Assembly (NCBI GenBank): GCA_963662175.1
Contig: OY759216.1
Coordinates: forward strand, 33,559,087 to 33,623,086
Direction of reading: 5' to 3'
DNA from: Aradus depressus
Lineage: Eukaryota > Arthropoda > Insecta > Hemiptera > Aradidae
DNA: 64,000 nt
Shown: in pieces, positions 47,201 to 56,881 of the stretch
Position numbering within the stretch: position 1 is the first letter of the stretch
Layout: the number at the start of each line of letters is the position of its first letter
Notes under the pieces: model-generated
Databases searched by the model: none
What the model was told of the DNA's origin: nothing
The model's input: the letters and a program-made list of their open reading frames with translations, nothing else
Translations under genes and position numbers: made by a program

Positions 47201-47208
47201 AGAAATAA
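41284..47208 (+). CDS. Secreted repeat polyprotein with RxxR sites
   Basis: Three exons, 41284-41295, 42431-45180 and 47016-47208, join in phase to give about 984 residues. The start MKLT plus ILLLGVLVVCITDA makes a classic signal peptide. Then come 34 units of 26 residues (the last of 23) of the type VRVSRAPPKPEQAQQLSEDA followed by SQGQA and M or T. Each unit carries R-V-S-R, a minimal proprotein-convertase site, so cleavage would release about 33 nearly identical peptides beginning APPKPEQ. A stronger site, RFRR, precedes SPQDAAV and a 63-residue acidic, amphipathic C-terminal domain ending ADEQSQK. The unit is proline- and glutamine-rich, acidic and probably disordered. It could be a peptide hormone or effector precursor, a salivary or cement protein, or a structural secretion. 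No family recognised. AT-rich introns contain SINEs. Confidence 0.8.
41347..41547 (+). mobile_element. SINE in intron 1 of the polyprotein gene
   Basis: Head with a short deletion (GCCGGCAGCTCAGAGGTAGA), B-box-like GGGTACGAAACCC, then the body to CCTAGGTGAATTAAAAT. 3' truncated. Confidence 0.8.
41930..42090 (+). repeat. ACTTCCCCAG family fragment in intron 1
   Basis: GTATATCGACACAAGATTTA, ATGAGGATTCAGAAGCTTCT and TTTTTGCCCAAACTGAGCA correspond to the 3' half of the family as at 55225-55290. Confidence 0.4.
42431..45180 (+). CDS. Polyprotein exon 2 (repeat exon)
   Basis: It follows the acceptor TTGTTACAG and ends at GCCGT|GTAAGT in phase 2. It encodes the rest of the signal peptide, AIV, the repeat array and VLVSSWPIRFRRSPQDAAV. 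Reading through the donor would stop at once (GTG TAA), which supports splicing to exon 3. Confidence 0.8.
42479..45121 (+). repeat. 78-bp coding tandem array, 34 units
   Basis: 33 complete 78-bp units plus 69 bp of a 34th. Copies differ at only a handful of positions: ATG/ACG/ACA in the last codon, GAG/GAA, GCT/GCC, AGC/ACC, one GAG to GGG, one GCA to TCA. Markers GAA and GCC recur together 624 bp (eight units) apart, showing block duplication. The unit is a multiple of three and has no stop in several frames, so long open frames on the other strand are by-products. Confidence 0.97.
45200..46015 (+). other. First part of intron 2 of the polyprotein gene
   Basis: AT-rich. Overlapping open frames at 45677-45929 are hydrophobic and low in complexity, with no recognised domain and no good splice context. 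Confidence 0.5.
46020..46205 (-). mobile_element. SINE, reverse, in intron 2
   Basis: Plus-strand TTTAACGAGTACCTGACATC, CGTCCCATCCGAAGGACG and GAGCCTCGGCCGGATTTC. The SINE part nearest the tail is missing, and a diverged head is present. Confidence 0.75.
46420..46763 (+). mobile_element. Full-length SINE with target duplication, in intron 2
   Basis: Flanked by AACGTATATCT (46409-46419 and 46764-46774). Intact A and B boxes and tail AAAACCTAACCT. Close to the 11714 copy, so it is a recent insertion. Confidence 0.9.
47016..47208 (+). CDS. Polyprotein exon 3 (C-terminal domain)
   Basis: After the acceptor TTTTTGTTAAAG, one base completes the valine codon split by the intron. Then come EANDQLSVILDEIIVLATRA, GALVQDGAATIIGMLEEKVP and a short end to the TAA at 47206-47208. 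The pattern of hydrophobic residues is that of two amphipathic helices. It has no cysteine and is net acidic. Confidence 0.75.
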
Positions 47209-47289
47209 TACTGTTTGTTTCTTATGTTTCTCTCACATGATTGTATATTCATTTTTTTTTCTCGATATTTACCTCCAGAGATGTCTTAA

Positions 47290-47291
<2 letters not shown>

Positions 47292-47333
<42 letters not shown>
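47292..47333. repeat. (TA)n microsatellite
   Basis: About 21 TA units in the presumed 3' UTR of the polyprotein gene. Confidence 0.9.
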
Positions 47334-47335
<2 letters not shown>

Positions 47336-47400
47336 GGACGATATTTCGGGACCATTTACATAATTTCCTCAGGATCCAGTGATAATGTCCCTTAATAAAA
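47334..47400 (-). repeat. Penelope-like tail fragment, reverse
   Basis: The minus strand reads GGATCCTGAGGAAATTATG and GGTCCCGAAATATCGTCC, the same order of CTGAnGA and GAAA motifs as other tails, here without a clean hairpin between them. Confidence 0.35.
47394..47399 (+). terminator. Candidate polyadenylation signal
   Basis: AATAAA, 186 bp after the stop of the polyprotein gene. It is the first such hexamer downstream of the stop. The 3' UTR would include the (TA)n tract and a reverse Penelope-like tail. Confidence 0.4.
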
Positions 47401-47409
47401 AGAAGTTAA

Positions 47410-48060
47410 ATTAAAAATTTAAATAACTCCAGACACAAAAACATTTTTTTGTTCATTCATTTTTTTTTTTACTGAAACCATGGCGGGGAGGGCTTTTTTG
47501 CGGGGGGAGGAAGGCTTGAACGGCTTGGGGGGGGGGGCTTGGTCTTATAAACATTTGAGCTCAAAGTCTCTGCTGTAATAGAGGCCGAGATCCCTACACA
47601 GGCTCTGATGTAACCTGAATATCTTGGAGACGGCATACCCGATTTCTACCAAACATGGCTAAGAACCATCTCGCAAATACCAGCTTTTGAAACAAAAAAA
47701 CCGCTTTGAATTCGGTTTAGTTGTCTTGGAGCTACGATGCCACAGACAGACATAGACAAAGGCTTCAAACTTATAACACCCCTCCTTTTGCGTCGGGGGT
47801 TAAAAAGAAAAAAAAGTTGAAGACACCTTTGGAGGTAAAGCCGCAAAAAAAAAAAAATGAACATATAAATCATATGGGCATCTAAGCCAAAATATATAAT
47901 ACCAAAATAAAAACATGTACTATATACATATGTATATCAACCTAAGCTTTTTTAGTCATTACAACCCTATTTTTATTTGAAGAAAAAAAATTATTAGATC
48001 AGGTCATGTATGCTATATAATTTCAAAAATTAAGACTTCTGGTAGGTCTAGGACGAGCCT
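47410..48060. other. Unassigned stretch
   Basis: It contains short G and A homopolymers (47529-47537, 47846-47858) and AT-rich sequence. No gene recognised. Confidence 0.4.
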
Positions 48061-48064
48061 TGGT

Positions 48065-48545
48065 TTAAGTCGGCGGGTGCTTGTTGGCCAAGTCCATGTT
48101 GGATCCTCCTGTAGGTCTGTCAGGAAGCTCGGAGAACTGTGTGTGTGTCAGGAACACCGAGTTCCCTGCAAATTTATGAGTTACTGACAAACCAAGAAGC
48201 ATCAAGAGCTTGGCTTTACATAAGCAACCGAGATACCTCCAGTTGCTGCAACTTGACATAACTTACCGAAGAACATCGAAGCAATGTCCAGGAACACTGT
48301 TGCTAAGTTCTCCTTCATTTCAGATCTCCTTACAACGAAATCTGTAATTCGCAACAGTTGGGGTTTCGGCCAAATTATTGCTGTGGATAGATTCCACAGA
48401 TAATTTGTGTTTCATGAGCCGATCATTTATTATTCTTTCCAGCCCATTGGCGACTGTTGAGGAAGCTGGATAAATGATTAGGTTTGTCGGGTTTACTGTT
48501 CTATCAGAATACGATATCAGATAGATCTTTCAAATTAGAATACCG
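48065..48545 (-). CDS. Possible terminal exons of an unknown gene
   Basis: The last exon would be 48165-48065: after TTTGCAG it reads NSVFLTHTQFSELPDRPTGG, then SNMDLANKHPPT and TAA. Two upstream partners fit in phase. One is 48380-48267 (after CCACAG, reading IIWPKPQLLRITDFVVRRSE, then MKENLATVFLDIASMFFG, donor GTAAGT). The other is a longer frame ending 48334 (reading YSDRTVNPTNLIIYPASSTV and VANGLERIINDRLMKHKL, donor GTAAGG). Both look protein-like but overlap, so at most one is used per transcript. No known domain recognised. It could also be a relic. Confidence 0.3.
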
Positions 48546-49117
48546 TAAGAAGAAGAAGAAGTGAAGAATACTGACTGGAGTGAGTTAGTTGTGGCGGTTG
48601 AAACTTCCCCCTATGTAGCTAAGAAAGTTGTACCTGGTTTTTCTGTTGAAATCGAAGCTGAAGGGGAACGAGAGGAATTTTGGGAGGTAAAAGAGGTACA
48701 TCTTTTGGATGGAAAATAGTAAGTTCAGCCTGACAGGTTATTTTCATGAACCTACTCGACAACACGACTAAGTTTAAACTGAAGTAGGAGAGAGTTATAT
48801 CTATAGATGTTATGTTATTTCATTAGATCCTGAAAGTAGGAAATGACAAATTTTCGAAACGTTAGTGAAATTTAAAATTTTTTTCGTGTTGAAACCGTTA
48901 AGATATAAGGAGACAGTAAAGAAAATTCACAATTTGTTGTTGAATGTTGGACTAGATAACATAAAGCTTTCTTCAATAAAGTATAAATGAGAGCTACAGA
49001 ATGAGGAAGTCACCGGTCGACGTCCAGAGTCAGCCCAGTTTCCATAGGAAGAGAGGTATCCAAGGAATAAAACATCTTATATGTCCAGTTGGGAGTGCAG
49101 AACCGGTCGAGGGACGA

Positions 49118-49351
49118 GTAAAGAGGCCAGTGAACTTGAACCGAGGTGCTAAGTGCAGTGACACACATTAGTGCACTGTTCAGAAGAGAACTGGGTGGGG
49201 GGTAAAGAGGCCGGTGAACTTGAACCGAGGTGCTAATTGCAGTGACACACATTAGTGCACTGTTCAGAGAGGAACTGGGTGGGGGGTAAAGAGGCCGGTG
49301 AACTTGAACCGAGGTGCTAAGTGCAGTGACACACATTAGTGCACTGTTCAG
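49118..49351. repeat. 84-bp tandem repeat, about 2.8 copies
   Basis: Units begin at 49118, 49202 and 49286 with GTAAAGAGGCC and contain GTGACACACATTAGTGCACT. 84 is a multiple of three, which produces a repeated minus-strand frame that I do not regard as a gene. Confidence 0.9.
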
Positions 49352-49609
49352 GTAAATACTGGGGGAGGAGGAGGCAAAGAAAACAGCTGACCTTAATAAA
49401 TTAATAAGAATATATATTTCCGTTAAACCATAACATGGTAATAGGATATGTCATAAGAAATTAAACATTAGGTTTATAAATCTTAAAGTTGGAGACACAT
49501 GTAATTAGAATTAACAATACTATTAAAAAATTAAATGAAAAAATAAAAATATTAATAAATGCAGTAGATAATTTTTTTTAAATTTAATTAAAATTAAGAA
49601 AATTATTTT

Positions 49610-49690
49610 TTATATCTTTTCCGGAGGTGTCTTTTTCACGGCGACATTTCAGAACCTTTTTACGTTCCTTCATCAGGTCACAAAAGTGCG
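49610..49690 (-). repeat. Penelope-like tail with hammerhead-like core
   Basis: Minus strand: GTGACCTGATGA, hairpin GGAAC...GTTCT (one wobble), GAAATGTCGCCGTG. The CTGATGA core is canonical. The following long AT-rich stretch (49690-49880) may be older element sequence. Confidence 0.45.
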
Positions 49691-50738
49691 AAATATAGAA
49701 AAGAGAAAGAAAACAAACAATATAAACAAACAATTATAAATAATATATATTAAAAAATATAAAAAAAAATAAATAAATATAAATTAAAAAATGAATATAT
49801 ATAAATAAATTATAAAATAAAATGATAATAAAAATACATAAAAGAAAAAAACCAAGAGAAAGAAAATAAATAAGTAATAAAAATTATGATTAAAACGTAG
49901 ATTCGACAGACCTTTGGAGGAACTCTGCAAAACAAAATTAAAATGAAAGCTATATTATATCAAATAATGTTCTGAATATCAAACACGATTTTTTTTATTA
50001 TGGTTATTCTATTATTTTTATACAATCAGAAAAAACTCCGTCTCCGAATAGATGGTCTCCTCTAACATAAACATTTTTAGTTGAAGTTTACATTTTTTTA
50101 TTGTTTCCATTGTCTTCAAAAAGTGGGGAAGGGCATTAAATAAAGTAACTCCTTTATGCGGGCTCTTCTCGTTACTTTCATATAACCAGTAACGACAGAA
50201 TTGAGACGGGGAGGGGGAAAGAGAGTTATCTGTAGATGGGAAGAAAGTTGTGTTATGGCCACTGTTTCTGATAATATGAAATGTATTATACCACCAACAT
50301 ATAATTTTATTTTTTTAGACACAACTTTGGTTTGATAATTAACAGCTTGGGATTCTCGACTGTCAACAGAAGCTGCACAACACATTAACAAAAATAATGA
50401 ACGTTTGGTTAGAAAATGAAACCAGTTCTGACCCCGTTCAGTCTATATTTATCTTGGAGAGTTCGGTATCCCGCCGCGCAACGATTTGTGTAAGTCTTAT
50501 GAGGTTTGTTCCCGCTGCAGAACTAGTTCAGAAAGTTCATGTTCTCTACATCGTTGTAGATTGGTTACACTTCTTACTCCTGTATTATTTACATGATATA
50601 CCAAAGTGGATTGTCCATGCAAAACGAACAAAAAAATTATAAGAGAAAAATTGCTAACTCACCAGGGAATGGATAAGAGCATTGGCTGGCTGAGAGGACC
50701 CTAGATGTAGCAGCCCTCTCAATATATATATATAGGTA

Positions 50739-50771
<33 letters not shown>

Positions 50772-50899
50772 GTTATATGAACAACTAACTTTTTGTTATA
50801 AGTTAGTATATCTTGGTAGAATTTAATAATATTACTTCTACTTTTAATTTTCTCAATGTTATGAAAAAGGGAAGAAAATATTTCTGATTTGTAACTGTG

Positions 50900-51095
50900 C
50901 TGCCCGGGGATTTGAAATTTGCAACCTCTTTCCTTAACAGTTAAGGAACAGTCAGATCAGTTACTGATGTATAAGGATAGGTCGCACTCCACTAACTGAC
51001 AATTTATAATTAAACTTGAATATGGTAAAATCGGTAGTATTTGTATAACATTTTTGTTAAATAGACAATATTTAAAAGAAGTTTGTTTTATTTAT
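50900..51095 (+). repeat. Penelope-like tail
   Basis: ATTTATAATTAAACTTG, TTTGTTAAATAGACAATATT and AAGTTTGTTTTATTTATTT are the blocks of the 34485-35199 element's 3' end. No coding part remains. Confidence 0.5.
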
Positions 51096-51516
51096 TTAGA
51101 AAGAGGAAAGATAAAGGCAAGTTGGCAATGATGTCATTATCCCAAAACCTTCAGGTGGGAAAAAATACTATTTTTTTTTCTCTCCTAACTGAAAACATAG
51201 AACTAACGATCTGAAATATTGGATGAACTATTATGATATTATAAAGCACAATGCACATCATTAACGGTATTTTCTCAGGAACATCTAAATGAGGACAGCT
51301 ACAAAAGTGAAGAACTATTCTTCGCTATTCTAACGGCTAAACACTCTCCAATTTTGGGAGGGATGCATATGTGGTTAACCACACGACTTTCTAAATACAC
51401 CCACTTATTTTAAACTCGCAAAATAAATTAACCACAAATGTTCTTAACTAAATTTCTAACGGTCACTCAGATTGAATTGAGTACATAGGGATGTTGAGAC
51501 CTTTATAAAAGATAAA

Positions 51517-52128
51517 ATAAAATGATAGATAAAACACTTTTTTGAACACTTATATATTGTCTAACTCCACAAACATAATATGTTAAGTATATTATACTTA
51601 AATGTGTACCGGTTTCGGATTACGCCAACGTCAGCACAATGTTCAACAATAATTGAAATATTTGCCAGGCATACATATTTATATTAACCTAAGAGTACCT
51701 GAGGTGAAAGGGTCCCCTCTGGTAAAACCAGGAGGGTGGAGAGAGTCTATATTCTAACTGTGCACTTATTTGAAGAACAAGAAAATAAAATTAAAATAAA
51801 ACTGAAAACTAACATTACAAGAAACCAATATAACAAAGGTACAATGTTATTTTGGAATGTTAGTTTTTAGTTTTATTTTCATTTTATTTTCTTGTTCTTC
51901 AAATAAGTGCACAGTTAGTTATTACAGTTATAATAGAGACTTCCACCCCCCTGGTTTTACCAGAGGAAGGGGACCCTTTCACCTCAGGTACACTTAATAT
52001 CTGAATTATTGTTGAACATTGTGCTGAAGATGGCGTAAGCCGAAACCGGTACACATTTAAGTATATATTTGTGGAATTAGACAATATAAGTGTTCAAAAA
52101 AGTGTTTTATCTATCATTTCATTTTATA
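51517..52128. repeat. About 610-bp foldback of two Penelope-like ends
   Basis: Arms about 51517-51823 and 51856-52128 are reverse complements with substitutions and small indels, around a loop of about 32 bp. Both arms end in ATGATAGATAAAACAC(T)n read inward, and both carry GCCGAAACCGGTACACAT-type cores. It is the largest inverted repeat in the window. Confidence 0.85.
52020..52055 (+). ncRNA. Best hammerhead-like motif
   Basis: TGTG, CTGAAGA, T, hairpin GGC-GTAA-GCC, GAA, palindrome ACCGGT, A, CACA. The outer stem TGTG/CACA pairs fully. The self-complementary ACCGGT in the stem III position would suit a dimeric hammerhead. One extra T before stem II departs from the consensus. The reverse-arm copy near 51613-51650 has changed core bases. 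Confidence 0.45.
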
Positions 52129-52299
52129 GAAAGAAGCGTTTGCGATACCCCCATTTTTTTTACGTGCTTGTGAAAATTGGGCTTAAAAAATTGGTTATTG
52201 TGAAAAATGTTCCTTATTAATTAGCGATTGCTACTAATTGTCTAATCATAGACTCGTGTTAAATTTAATAACATGAGGTTGCTCAGGGCATAGCAGCCT

Positions 52300-52880
52300 C
52301 TCACTGTCTAAATCCAGCTGTACACTTGATTGTGTGTGAACCTCTGTGCTATTGGCGCCCTTGAGGTCAACGCTCCTTAATAGTTTGATACCGTTGTAGC
52401 CCCTCTGGATATTAGGACGCGTGTCCTTGGTACCCGTGAGAAGGACAGGGGATCAGAGAGTCTTGATCGCTGCATTCCTGTAAGGCCGGTTGACTGTGGG
52501 TCTAGGAGCCGGTGGAGCTATCTTCCATCGCTGCCATTATCTAGGGTCTGGTGTTGGTGGGCACAGCGAGGTTCTCGGGTCATCTTCCTCGAGCGCAGAT
52601 TGTAGCGTAACTTGGCTACTCTTCAAGACGGCGTTCACTCATCACGGCTTCTGGGGGATATTCTCTGCTTGCATGCTCTTGTATCACTGAATTTGGAGGA
52701 TGAATATAACCTATTAATATATTTTTTTGGATGTATTACGAATCAAGTGCCATCTGCCTCCGCTAGGCAGGCTCAACTCGGTCCCACTACGGTGCATCAT
52801 TTGGGGCCTAGTAAACTCCCATCCTGTCCATCTTTACCTCCAATTTACTATCATTTACCTGTTGAGTAATAAAAATAACA
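52300..52880. other. GC-richer unclassified block
   Basis: A GC-balanced stretch in AT-rich surroundings with overlapping short plus-strand frames, the longest (52612-52869) ending LPSCPSLPPIYYHLPVE. No splice sites or motifs support a gene. A retroelement untranslated region is a reasonable alternative. Confidence 0.25.
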
Positions 52881-53523
52881 AGTTGAGCAAAGCTTGTAAA
52901 TAAATAAAATGTTGAGCCAATATCTGACGACGCAATATCAATTTTATGGAGCCAATTTTGAAATAATGGCTATAAAAATTGTAAAGAGAAGAAAGTTACA
53001 ATCTTCAAAGTGATTTCACGAACGATCTTCTGTCAGCCATACCGAAACCAACATCTGGCACTCAAGCCTTTAGTTTTAGTGCACGTAATGCAGAAACTTT
53101 TGACTCAATTTTTCAATTTGATTTTAGAAGGCAGATTTTTCAAATTCAAAATAATTACTGAATGTCATGTGAAGAAAAATTTAATACGTAATTTAATATT
53201 TATGCGAGACTGTCCTGCAATTATGCCATGTCAGTCAGTTAACTGAAGAAACGCAAGATGAATAGTTGAATATTGTCACTCAGTAACTGTAGTTTACGTG
53301 TGTGATTGGATACATGACAAACCAATCTGCCCATTTGGTGAGTTCAAACAAAGCCTACAATTGCAACAGATCTTATCTACAAACAAACAAACATACAGAA
53401 CAATCCTGTTTTACATAATGTAATTATTACGACAGCGGAACACCAAGCACACTCAATGAATAACAATATAAATAAATGAGATATTCACCAGTGAAAGTTT
53501 TATTGTGGATCTATGGTGCTTAA

Positions 53524-53549
53524 AACATACTATATATATATATAGATAT

Positions 53550-53623
<74 letters not shown>
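53524..53623. repeat. (TA)n microsatellite
   Basis: About 100 bp of nearly pure TA, interrupted by TAGATATAGATA. It borders the nested MITE complex. Confidence 0.9.
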
Positions 53624-53627
<4 letters not shown>

Positions 53628-53730
53628 ACTATTATTTACTAGTATATATATATACTGGGCTTTTAGTAAAATGACAGGCCAATATACGTGTTATGTATGT
53701 TATACGCCGTAGAACATATATGTATATATA

Positions 53731-54522
53731 CAGGGTGGCCCAGATAAGCGGGCCACAAGTGAAATTAGGTTCATAGTGACCAGAAGAAGGGACGTGTAAG
53801 TGTCCCGAAATATTGTCAAAAAAAATAACAAATAAATAAGAAGACACCTCTGGAAAAAAATGCCGGAAACAACCAACAGTGGAACATCCCAGAGAAGTTA
53901 AAGAAACACAAGTGAAATAACTCCTAAACGGTTAGAGATATCAAAATTGTGCATATGGCTAAAGTTGTAGCACTCGCCGAGTGCTACAATATGGCTCCTC
54001 GAAATGACAAAAATTACCCTTTTAATGGCTCAAACAGCCCTTCGAAGGACGGGCTTCCCTTTTGGCCCTTAAGTTTCATTACATTTTATTAAAGTACTAA
54101 AGAAACAAGGAAGAACTGTGTAAACAGATTTTTGATACGTCAAGTAATTCTCGGAACAAAAACGTTTATACGTGCACGTTTTTCTTATTCTTATTGGAAT
54201 TTAATAACTTCAGAATAAGAAAAACGTCCAATTTTAAACTTTTATTTTTTCGAGAACTACTTGACGTATCAAAAATCTGTTTGCACAGTTCTTCCTTGTT
54301 TCTTTAGTACTTCAATAAAATGTAATGAAACTTAAAGAGTCAAAAAGGAACCCCGCCCTTCGAAGGGCTATTTGAGCCATTAAAAGGGTCATTTTTGTCT
54401 TTTCAAGGACATCATACTATTGCTCTCAACGAGTGCTACAACTTTAGTCCTATGCACAATTTTGATATCTCTAACCGTTTAGGAGTTATTTCACTTGTGG
54501 CCCGCTTATCTGGGCCACCCTG
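53731..54522. mobile_element. CAGGGTGGCC foldback MITE
   Basis: 35-bp perfect inverted ends beginning CAGGGTGGCCCAGATAAGCG, next to TA on both sides. The inverted homology continues inward for roughly 270 bp more, giving a long hairpin. TA targets and CAGGG ends are typical of Tc1/mariner-related MITEs. Confidence 0.8.
53766..53906 (+). mobile_element. Penelope-like end inserted in the MITE
   Basis: A 12-bp duplication CACAAGTGAAAT (53754-53765 and 53907-53918) brackets 141 bp containing CCAGAAGAA, a perfect GGGAC/GTCCC hairpin and GAAATATTGTC. The core T is changed to A, but the hairpin is intact. Confidence 0.7.
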
Positions 54523-54779
54523 TATATATAGGCGTATAACATACATAACACCTATATCGGCCTGTTATTTCAGTACAAGCCCAGTCATTTGCAGGTAAAG
54601 CCTGCATGTACAGAAAGGAATTAAACATTTCCGTATTTCACAGGGTTTTTCCGGATCCTGATTTTAGCGTCTGACAGATAGTGTTATTGTTGAATTATTC
54701 ATAATTACAGCATTTGACGATTTTACTTTCTGAAGTACAGAGGAGGTCAGAAATATGTGCAATATTATATATGTATATA

Positions 54780-54965
54780 TATAATATATAAAATTGTGTG
54801 TCGATACATTCCTTTCATCGTGGATCATCTTGTTCAAAAATACACAAACAGAGAGCCATTTTTTAATTTTTAATTTTGGTAATCAGAGGATCAACTCAAC
54901 ATCGAATTTACATAACTTCCTCTGTACTTCGTACAGATGAGGAAGTAAAATGGCCAAATGCTGTA
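54780..54965 (-). repeat. ACTTCCCCAG family, reverse 5' part
   Basis: Minus strand: TTACTTCCTCATCTGTACGA, GGAAGTTATGTAAATTCGAT and AGTTGATCC, a diverged left end with its hairpin. Confidence 0.5.
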
Positions 54966-54972
54966 ATTATGA

Positions 54973-55090
54973 ATAGTACTAATACATATTACATAGTACT
55001 AATACGTATTACATAGTACTAATACATATTACATAGTACTAATACATATTACATAGTACTAATACATACTACATAGCACTAATACATATA
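54973..55090. repeat. 20-bp minisatellite, about six copies
   Basis: The unit ATAGTACTAATACATATTAC repeats with one or two changes per copy. It sits between two opposed pieces of the ACTTCCCCAG family. Confidence 0.95.
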
Positions 55091-55114
55091 GTACATATTA
55101 TATGTAACCAGAAC

Positions 55115-55370
55115 CCTATAAGGACGACCTCTATTGTTTCAGCCAAATTGTCTAAAGGGAAGGGGGGATCAGGAGAGGTGTTCAACTCAAAAACCCTAAT
55201 AACTGCCAATGTATGCACTCAAATTTAGTATGAGGATTCAGAAGCTTCTGTAGAAGCCAATTATTGATTTTCATCCTAAACGGTCGATTGATATTGAAGG
55301 TAGATCGAGTAATTGATTAATTGCTACTATGGAAGAACATTATCAATGATTCACAGATGGCTGTTTATTT
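55115..55370 (+). repeat. ACTTCCCCAG family, 3' portion
   Basis: ACCCTATAAGGACGACCTC, AAAAACCCTAATAACTGCCA and GAGGATTCAGAAGCTTCTG in family order. The right terminus is worn. Confidence 0.5.
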
Positions 55371-55699
55371 TCTAGTAGTTTGTGAACATTTTCTGTTCAA
55401 CCGTTTATTTTTGACCCATCGATTCATGGTTGGGTCTACACATTACCCTTTAACTTCGTATGGTTTGTATATTACATCATACAATATATTATGTGTTTTT
55501 AGATCTGGGTAAATATGTATGTAGGTATGTCTCTTCATTAGCTGCTATTGAAATCTTGGCACATAGTTATTAGAACAGCCATTATCCTGTCTCCATGGTC
55601 AAGTAACGGGTAGTGCACATGTAGGTAAGTAGTGAGAGAGACGCAGATCGAAATCACAGACAGGCAGAACATATAATAATAATGGGTAGTGGGTTTTTA

Positions 55700-56880
55700 G
55701 CGGGGCAAGTCAGGGCTTAACTGGAAAGAAATACCGCCTGCAGACTGCAACTCCAGGAAAAATTGGCTCAACTTGGGAGGTTATAACCACTTCAAGAACT
55801 GAATGAATATAATTGTTTGTTATATTGAAAAAAATGTTTTGTTGAATTGACATTATATTTAGTTGATTTAACAAAAATTTTTACTAATTTTACTGAAATC
55901 TGAAAGGCCAAAAAGTACAAAAATATACTTAAAAAAAAAAGTTTATGTATATTTGAATGTGCGTCTTCTATCTTGTATTTTAAACTTATACTAGGGTTAT
56001 TTTCCAAAATAAGTGTTATAAAAAGTTTTTTTATAACTCTTATTTTGGAACTTAAAAAATAAAAGTTTTTGCTTAACTGTAAAGTGTACTTTTTGAACAT
56101 AGAGAATAAGTCTTTCGACCCCTGATTTATATTCGTCTACTATTTTTTTAAATGCATAGTCACATTTAAAATTTTAAAAAAATGTCTATAATAAGTCTTT
56201 TTTTCTATGCGTTACAATTTAAACATTTCGAAATATTTCCTAGGGAAATAATATTATATTATATTGTACATTCTTAGTACATAATTGTCATATTGATGCT
56301 ATCTCAAATCCAAGAACACGTAGGCGATTAGAAATTTATTAAGAAACATTTTCGGTAGAGCCTTTTTTTTCGATAAGACTAACCGTTTCCGCGTAACTCA
56401 AGCAAATGTCTTTAAAAATATGTTTCAAAACGACATTTTATTACGGTTTTCGGCAAGAAACCCGTAATAAAATGACTAGATACACGTCGTATCTCGAAAA
56501 CCGTGCGGCCTTTGGTAAAATGGTTTCATATAAAATGTTTCTCTGAGAATTGCCTACAATGTTTATTTGATTAGGTCATGAATATAAACGGTATCTTGTA
56601 AAATGTACTTAGGACTAGAAGTAACGTAGTTTTAATTTTGGTTCGAATTCTGCCAAAATCTAATCAGACCTAAGTTAGTGCAAGTAACATCTTATTTCAA
56701 ATGTCAAGTTGTTTCATACAATCGTTTCTGAGTTGGAGCGCTCACTAAATTTTAATCACGTACATACGAACATCGCAAAATTGGTCAAAACGTGTTGAAA
56801 TTCTATTGGCAACTTGATCTCGAATTTTGGCATGTTTATAATACTCCGTTTTACAAAAGATAATAGAAGGACAACAAATA
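55700..56880. other. Unassigned AT-rich stretch
   Basis: No gene or element boundaries recognised. A short inverted pair (56458-56475 against its upstream neighbour) around AAACCCGTAATAAAATG is the only local structure seen. Confidence 0.4.
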
Positions 56881-56881
56881 A

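Larger units (their letters stand above)
53654..54585. mobile_element. Outer foldback MITE, host of a nested element
   Basis: About 57 bp at the left (ACTGGGCTTTTAGTAAAATG onward) pair with the right end (ACAAGCCCAGT at 54575-54585) with few mismatches. The inner MITE interrupts it. Confidence 0.65.

Noticed and set aside
49010..49336. Minus-strand repeat protein of 108 residues
   Set aside because: Frame is created by the 84-bp tandem repeat; no splice or start context.
50116..50391. 91-codon minus-strand frame
   Set aside because: No motif and no partner exons; probably chance.
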